The notes under the pieces: generated by a model
Databases searched by the model: none
Seen by the model: only the letters and a program-made list of their open reading frames with translations
Told to the model about the DNA's origin: nothing
In this document: positions 31,318-34,803 of the stretch, one piece after another
Position numbering within the stretch: the stretch's first letter is position 1
Layout of the letters: each line of letters begins with the position of its first letter
Made by a program: the position numbers and the translations under genes
Source: Phlegmacium glaucopus
Lineage: Eukaryota > Basidiomycota > Agaricomycetes > Agaricales > Cortinariaceae
Length of the DNA: 34,803 nucleotides
Direction: 5' to 3'
Assembly (NCBI GenBank): GCA_015039465.1
Contig: MU130362.1
Location: 451,789-486,591 of the forward strand

Positions 31318-31920
31318 ATGGATGTGCTCGACGGAAACACTTTGGAAAATGCAACTTCCATCAACCAGCCCCCTGCTACAAATCCAAGATTGGAAAAGAC
31401 ATCAAATTGCCCTCGGTTGAATCATGATATCGATGAAGACAGGCATAAAATACACAAAATATACCACTTCCATAATTGTGGGACGGTGTATATGGATTCG
31501 CTCAACTCTCACAGTGTCACAATGGATAATTGTGCTAACAATATTGTCCGACGAGTTACTTGTTCGTCTTTTCCCTTCACTGTTGTCTTCATGTACTCAG
31601 TGGCCCATCTCATTGTATCCAGATCATCATCCTAAGATTACGGACCGTGAGTCGAACAGCGATGAAATCATATATTCGCAGTCCCATGCAGCCTTCAGTG
31701 GTAGGCACCTTACATCATTACCTATCACGCATCTTGAATATCCCTGTATCTTCTAGGTATTTTAACGGACTCTTCTCGCACTCGCAGGACCTATATACTA
31801 TCATTCTCCGTGGATTACATTGTGATGTTCTCATGGGCCAGCTTGGCTGTCGTTTGTCTAGCGTTCTTCATCATGAATCTGCCTTGGGTTTCAAGCTGCG
31901 GTACTGGGGAAAGAATGTAG
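31318..31920 (+). CDS. Unknown 161-aa protein with C-terminal membrane segment, paralogue 3
   Basis: The exons are 31318-31561 (244 nt), 31623-31700 and 31757-31920. The first donor is GTTCGT. The protein starts MDVLDGNTLENATSIN, then HKIYHFHNCGTVYMDSLNS, VTMDNCANNIVRRV, RESNSDEIIYSQSH, SSRTRRTY, the helix YIVMFSWASLAVVCLAFFI and the tail MNLPWVSSCGTGERM. A second long frame overlaps exon 3 and continues to 32105, ending in a hydrophobic stretch FACIIVVAMILLFYG. An alternative or ancestral 3' end with a second membrane helix is therefore possible. Function is unknown. Confidence 0.62.
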
Positions 31921-32108
31921 ACAATCTCTCTTTAGAAGTAGAGTGTGCCGATGAATATGCAAATATTGACTACTGGCTGGTTCTCGAGGCTAATAATATT
32001 AGTCCACAGGTGTATTTTATTCGGTTTGCATGCATTATTGTTGTAGCCATGATTCTACTTTTCTATGGCTGTCCGATTGGGGAAGTATTAAATACACATA
32101 AATAATGG

Positions 32109-32409
32109 TTTGCAGAAATATATCTCGTGCGCCAAAACATTTGTACAGTGCGCAGAAATGTTTTGACCCTGCGAAATATATATTAGTGGTGCCCTAAAAA
32201 ATTTATACAAGTGCGCAAATATTTATTTGCCTGCACAGATATTCTTGGGCTTGTGCGCAAACATTTTGGCTTGCGCAGAAATATTTTAGGTTGCACGGAA
32301 ATATTTTAGGTTGCGCAGAAATATTTAGTCTACCTGCAGAAATTTATGTGCTGCACGGAAATATTTTCAAGTTGTGCGCAAAATAAAAAGTTTGCACGCG
32401 GAAATTATT
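32109..32409. repeat. Degenerate minisatellite, about 20-bp unit TTGCGCAGAAATATTTTAGG
   Basis: About a dozen imperfect units of the form TGCGCAGAAATATTTT or TGCACGGAAATATTTT follow each other. The best-preserved ones lie around 32270-32330. Confidence 0.85.
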
Positions 32410-32667
32410 ATGTCCCAACCATTTTAGGAATGCCGGAGTGCCGTGATTAGTTAATTGATCTATTGTTGGCAGCTTCGGCACTCTGGGCGGAGTTTCAAAT
32501 GAAAGTCCAGCATATGATATCTTATCTGGGTTATCTTATCTGAGTGTGTGATTGCAACGAACATTATATATTGGGGTAAAAAGGAATGTAGTGTAGTTGG
32601 AACTATGGTGTGATTAAAAGAATGTACAGTAGGTGGTTCAGGCTGTCCATGGGTAATGATATGGTGA
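32410..32667. other. Intergenic, nothing recognised
   Basis: This short AT-rich stretch downstream of the minus-strand gene that ends at 32668 has no gene or repeat I could support. GTTATCTTATCTG is written twice at about 32518-32545. Confidence 0.4.
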
Positions 32668-34046
32668 CTATGCAGTGGTATGTGAACCTAGAGGAACCCA
32701 AGGATTCTCCTCATCGTCAAAATTGATGGATGAGAAAAAAGAATCCTTGATAGCTTCAACACATGGAGGGGTGGGGGCCTTGGCTACTGGGTCTGACGCT
32801 TCATCAGCTAGCACAAGTTAATTATGAATTTAAATACAGAAATTGAATTTCTTACCAGACGTGCTAGAGATGCTTATGATGTCTTGCTCCACTTCATCTT
32901 CACTCCTATTGCAGCGAAGTCTGCGTCGCAAAGATGGTTGGGTGCTTGGTAAAAGTACTGGACTGAATGTTGGACTCGAGGTATCGTTGTCGATTTCATC
33001 AGAGCTTTGGTCGTCAAAATCAGAGCCTTTCAAGGCAGAGACTGGGACTGCAGAGATGCGTGGTCTCCACTGCTCAAGTATTTCTGCAGGAACACGATAA
33101 CGAGTCACTAGAATACAAACAGAAAGTTATTATCTGTACCATTCATTCTCATAATAAAGCTTACCAAGGAAAAGTATGCGATTAGAGACACCAACCTTGG
33201 GCTTTCCAAACCGACAAGCATCAATGATGTCTGCACCAGTGGGCAATTTGTCATCAGAGTAGACAGCAAGGTCCCTGCGAGGAGCTTTCAAGCAAATAAG
33301 CCAAGGGGAAGTGGGCACATCATATGGTTCCAATTCACAAAGCCAGTCAAAGAGCTTAGGAAAAAGAATCCGGAGCTTTTCATCAACAGTTGAATAAGTA
33401 TCATCTGGATGGAATTCAAACCCAGAACTCTTCATTATGCAAAGGCCTGATTGCTTCATCCCAGTGAGAGCAATGGAAGAGATGTCGACATCGGACTGCA
33501 GACAATAAACTGGATTAAACTCTCCAGCTTTGGCCCGCTTCACAGCACTATTCTAGACAATTAGAACATGTTAGGATAAAGAATATCAGCGAAAGAAAGG
33601 ACCTGGAACATACCGCCATAATGCCAACCACAAAAAAGGCAATGGTTCCTACTGCAAAGACATCATCCTAAAATGGAGAATTAGATTAGTTGTTAGCATA
33701 TAAATGAATACAAAAATCATACTGCCTTGGACTTGGAACCTAACCGTTTCGATGAGCTGCCTGAGTGGAGACCCTGATTTGTCTCCTTGCGAGCGGCGGA
33801 GAGGCTTGTGCTGCTGATCAGTGCGGCAAAGCCAGCCATGCCCTTTGATGAGGAGCCCAACTTGGATGTACTCGCTACCTTGACCATTGCTGCCTGTCTC
33901 ACACGTGCAGGAGAACTAAGTCGGGGCTTCTTGGTTGGATGGCGCTCATTGGGGGCAGTATCACTCTCATCGGAAGAAAGAGAGGCCAGGGCTGGTGGGG
34001 CTGGTGGGCTGGCCTTCCTTTTCCCCTTTGAAGAACGGCGAGACAT
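32668..34046 (-). CDS. Unknown 385-aa protein, five exons
   Basis: The exons on the minus strand are 34046-33723, 33667-33614, 33552-33165, 33107-32856 and 32807-32668. They total 1158 nt with all phases and GT-AG borders matching. The N-terminus is basic and Ser/Pro-rich (MSRRSSKGKRKASPPAPP, HPTKKPRLSSPARVR), suggesting nuclear localisation. Exon 2 encodes a hydrophobic run (VGTIAFFVVGIMA). Exon 3 encodes the folded core, with DVPTSPWLICLKAPRRDLAVY and KLPTGADIIDACRFGKP leading to NRILFL. Exon 4 is Ser/Asp-rich with an RRRLRCNRSEDE patch. The end is INFDDEENPWVPLGSHTTA. I do not recognise the family; the SPWL...LPTGA pattern is one I associate loosely with fungal transposon-linked proteins. 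An upstream in-frame ATG at 34118 is less likely as start. Confidence 0.72.
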
Positions 34047-34225
34047 CAGAGTAGGTGCAAGAGGCTGGAGGAAGCTTTTGTTGTAAAGGAATGAAAAGAG
34101 AGGGGGAGTTGATACCAATACTCGATGCTAGTACCCAGTTTATATACCACAGTAAAAATATAAATTTAGAGTGATACAGATAAAACACTACTCATCACAT
34201 ACAGTCCTTGTGCCCATAATTCCAT

Positions 34226-34803
34226 TCAAGGTTTCCAAATTTGGCTGGGAAGCGCAATTGGAAAGGCATTTCTCTTTTTACCAATAATAATTTCCTCCTG
34301 CTCATCAAATATGTCCTCATCTAATTCATCAAGGGTCACACCATAGCCGCTAGGAAGCTCGCCGCTCTCTGTCAATAATTTAAAACCAGATTCAAACAAT
34401 TCCAGCCCTTCTTGACCAAATGGGCAAGGTCCAGATGGAACAGGGATGGCCTCATGTCGTATATTAGCATCAATTCCCTTAAACCCAGAGTCAGTTTATG
34501 CTAATGTTCCATGATGGACAGACCTTTGTGTTGAAGTCATGATCCAAGTTGATGGCATCCTCAGACCCTTGTTCAGCTAGTTGCATGTGCACCTATCCAG
34601 GAGTCAGTTCATGCCAATGATTTAATAAAAGGGAGATTAATTACATTGTTTTCAGATTCAATCCATTCCTCATCCATTTCAACTTCCTCCAAATTTCCAT
34701 CATTGTCACTGTCATCCTCATCTGATCGATCAGGGCTTTCATCAGGGACTTGCAATTCTCCATCCTCTTCAAAGCCATAGAAGGCATTGATTTATTTCTT
34801 GGT
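34226..34803 (-). CDS. 3' end of an unknown acidic gene, runs off the window
   Basis: Three exon pieces can be followed on the minus strand: an acidic one at the edge (DESPDRSDEDDSDNDGNLEEVEMDEEW), then VHMQLAEQGSEDAINLDHDF, then GIDANIRHEAIPVPSGPCPF ... ESGELPSGYGVTLDELDED ... RNAFPIALPSQIWKP with TGA at 34226-34228. They are separated by introns of about 50 nt (borders GTAATT/GATAG and GTCTGT/TTTAAG). The RHEAIPVP..PF / PSGYG pattern suggests the C-terminal tail of a large, possibly transposon-associated protein. The N-terminal bulk is outside the window, so no function is assigned. Confidence 0.6.

Noticed and set aside
33787..34086. 99-codon plus-strand frame
   Set aside because: It is antisense to exon 1 of the five-exon minus-strand gene, whose splice phases all fit.

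Overview
The window looks like repeat-rich, accessory DNA of a basidiomycete fungus, most likely an Agaricomycete. The evidence is many short introns (about 47-80 nt), a KDZ-type (Kyakuja-Dileera-Zisupton) transposase, a GH3 beta-glucosidase with a PA14 insert, and several tandemly duplicated gene blocks. Most genes only become visible once introns are removed. I assembled exon chains by hand and checked phase at the junctions; coordinates below are whole-gene spans with exons in the text.

Layout. (1) 1-1380: 3' part of a KDZ element. Bases 1-730 read as KDZ transposase only when the string is read backwards WITHOUT complementing. Read that way, base 1 joins base 731 in frame. This is not a biological inversion and is probably a data artefact or edit. 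(2) 2032-3486: a small unknown gene whose third exon is split by a solo LTR with a 5-bp target duplication. (3) 4033-8528: a direct tandem duplication of a gene that fuses an F-box-like N-terminus to a casein-kinase-1-like domain with a destroyed HRD motif. (4) 8558-12078: an apparently intact GH3 beta-glucosidase on the minus strand, divergent from an MFS transporter at 13027. (5) 13027-23143: the module [beta-glucosidase 5' end - shared intergenic - MFS transporter] repeated three times. The glucosidase part decays (complete, truncated, about 90-bp relic) while three MFS copies stay apparently intact. A fourth, broken MFS copy lies at 28585-30422 and carries a deletion and a 306-bp true inversion. 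(6) 24879-32105: three dispersed paralogues of an unrecognised gene for a 157-161 aa protein with a C-terminal membrane segment, all with the same exon structure and the same upstream box. (7) 32109-32409: a degenerate minisatellite. (8) 32668-34803: a complete 385-aa unknown gene and the 3' end of a second, acidic one, both on the minus strand.

How the parts may work together (inference). The beta-glucosidase (cellobiose/glucoside hydrolysis, no visible secretion signal) and the DHA1-like MFS transporter share one divergent promoter region and have been duplicated as a unit. The tandem CK1-like genes look like an expanding F-box/pseudokinase family. The rest is transposon debris and small lineage-specific genes. 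I saw no tRNA, rRNA or CRISPR array, but did no covariance search.
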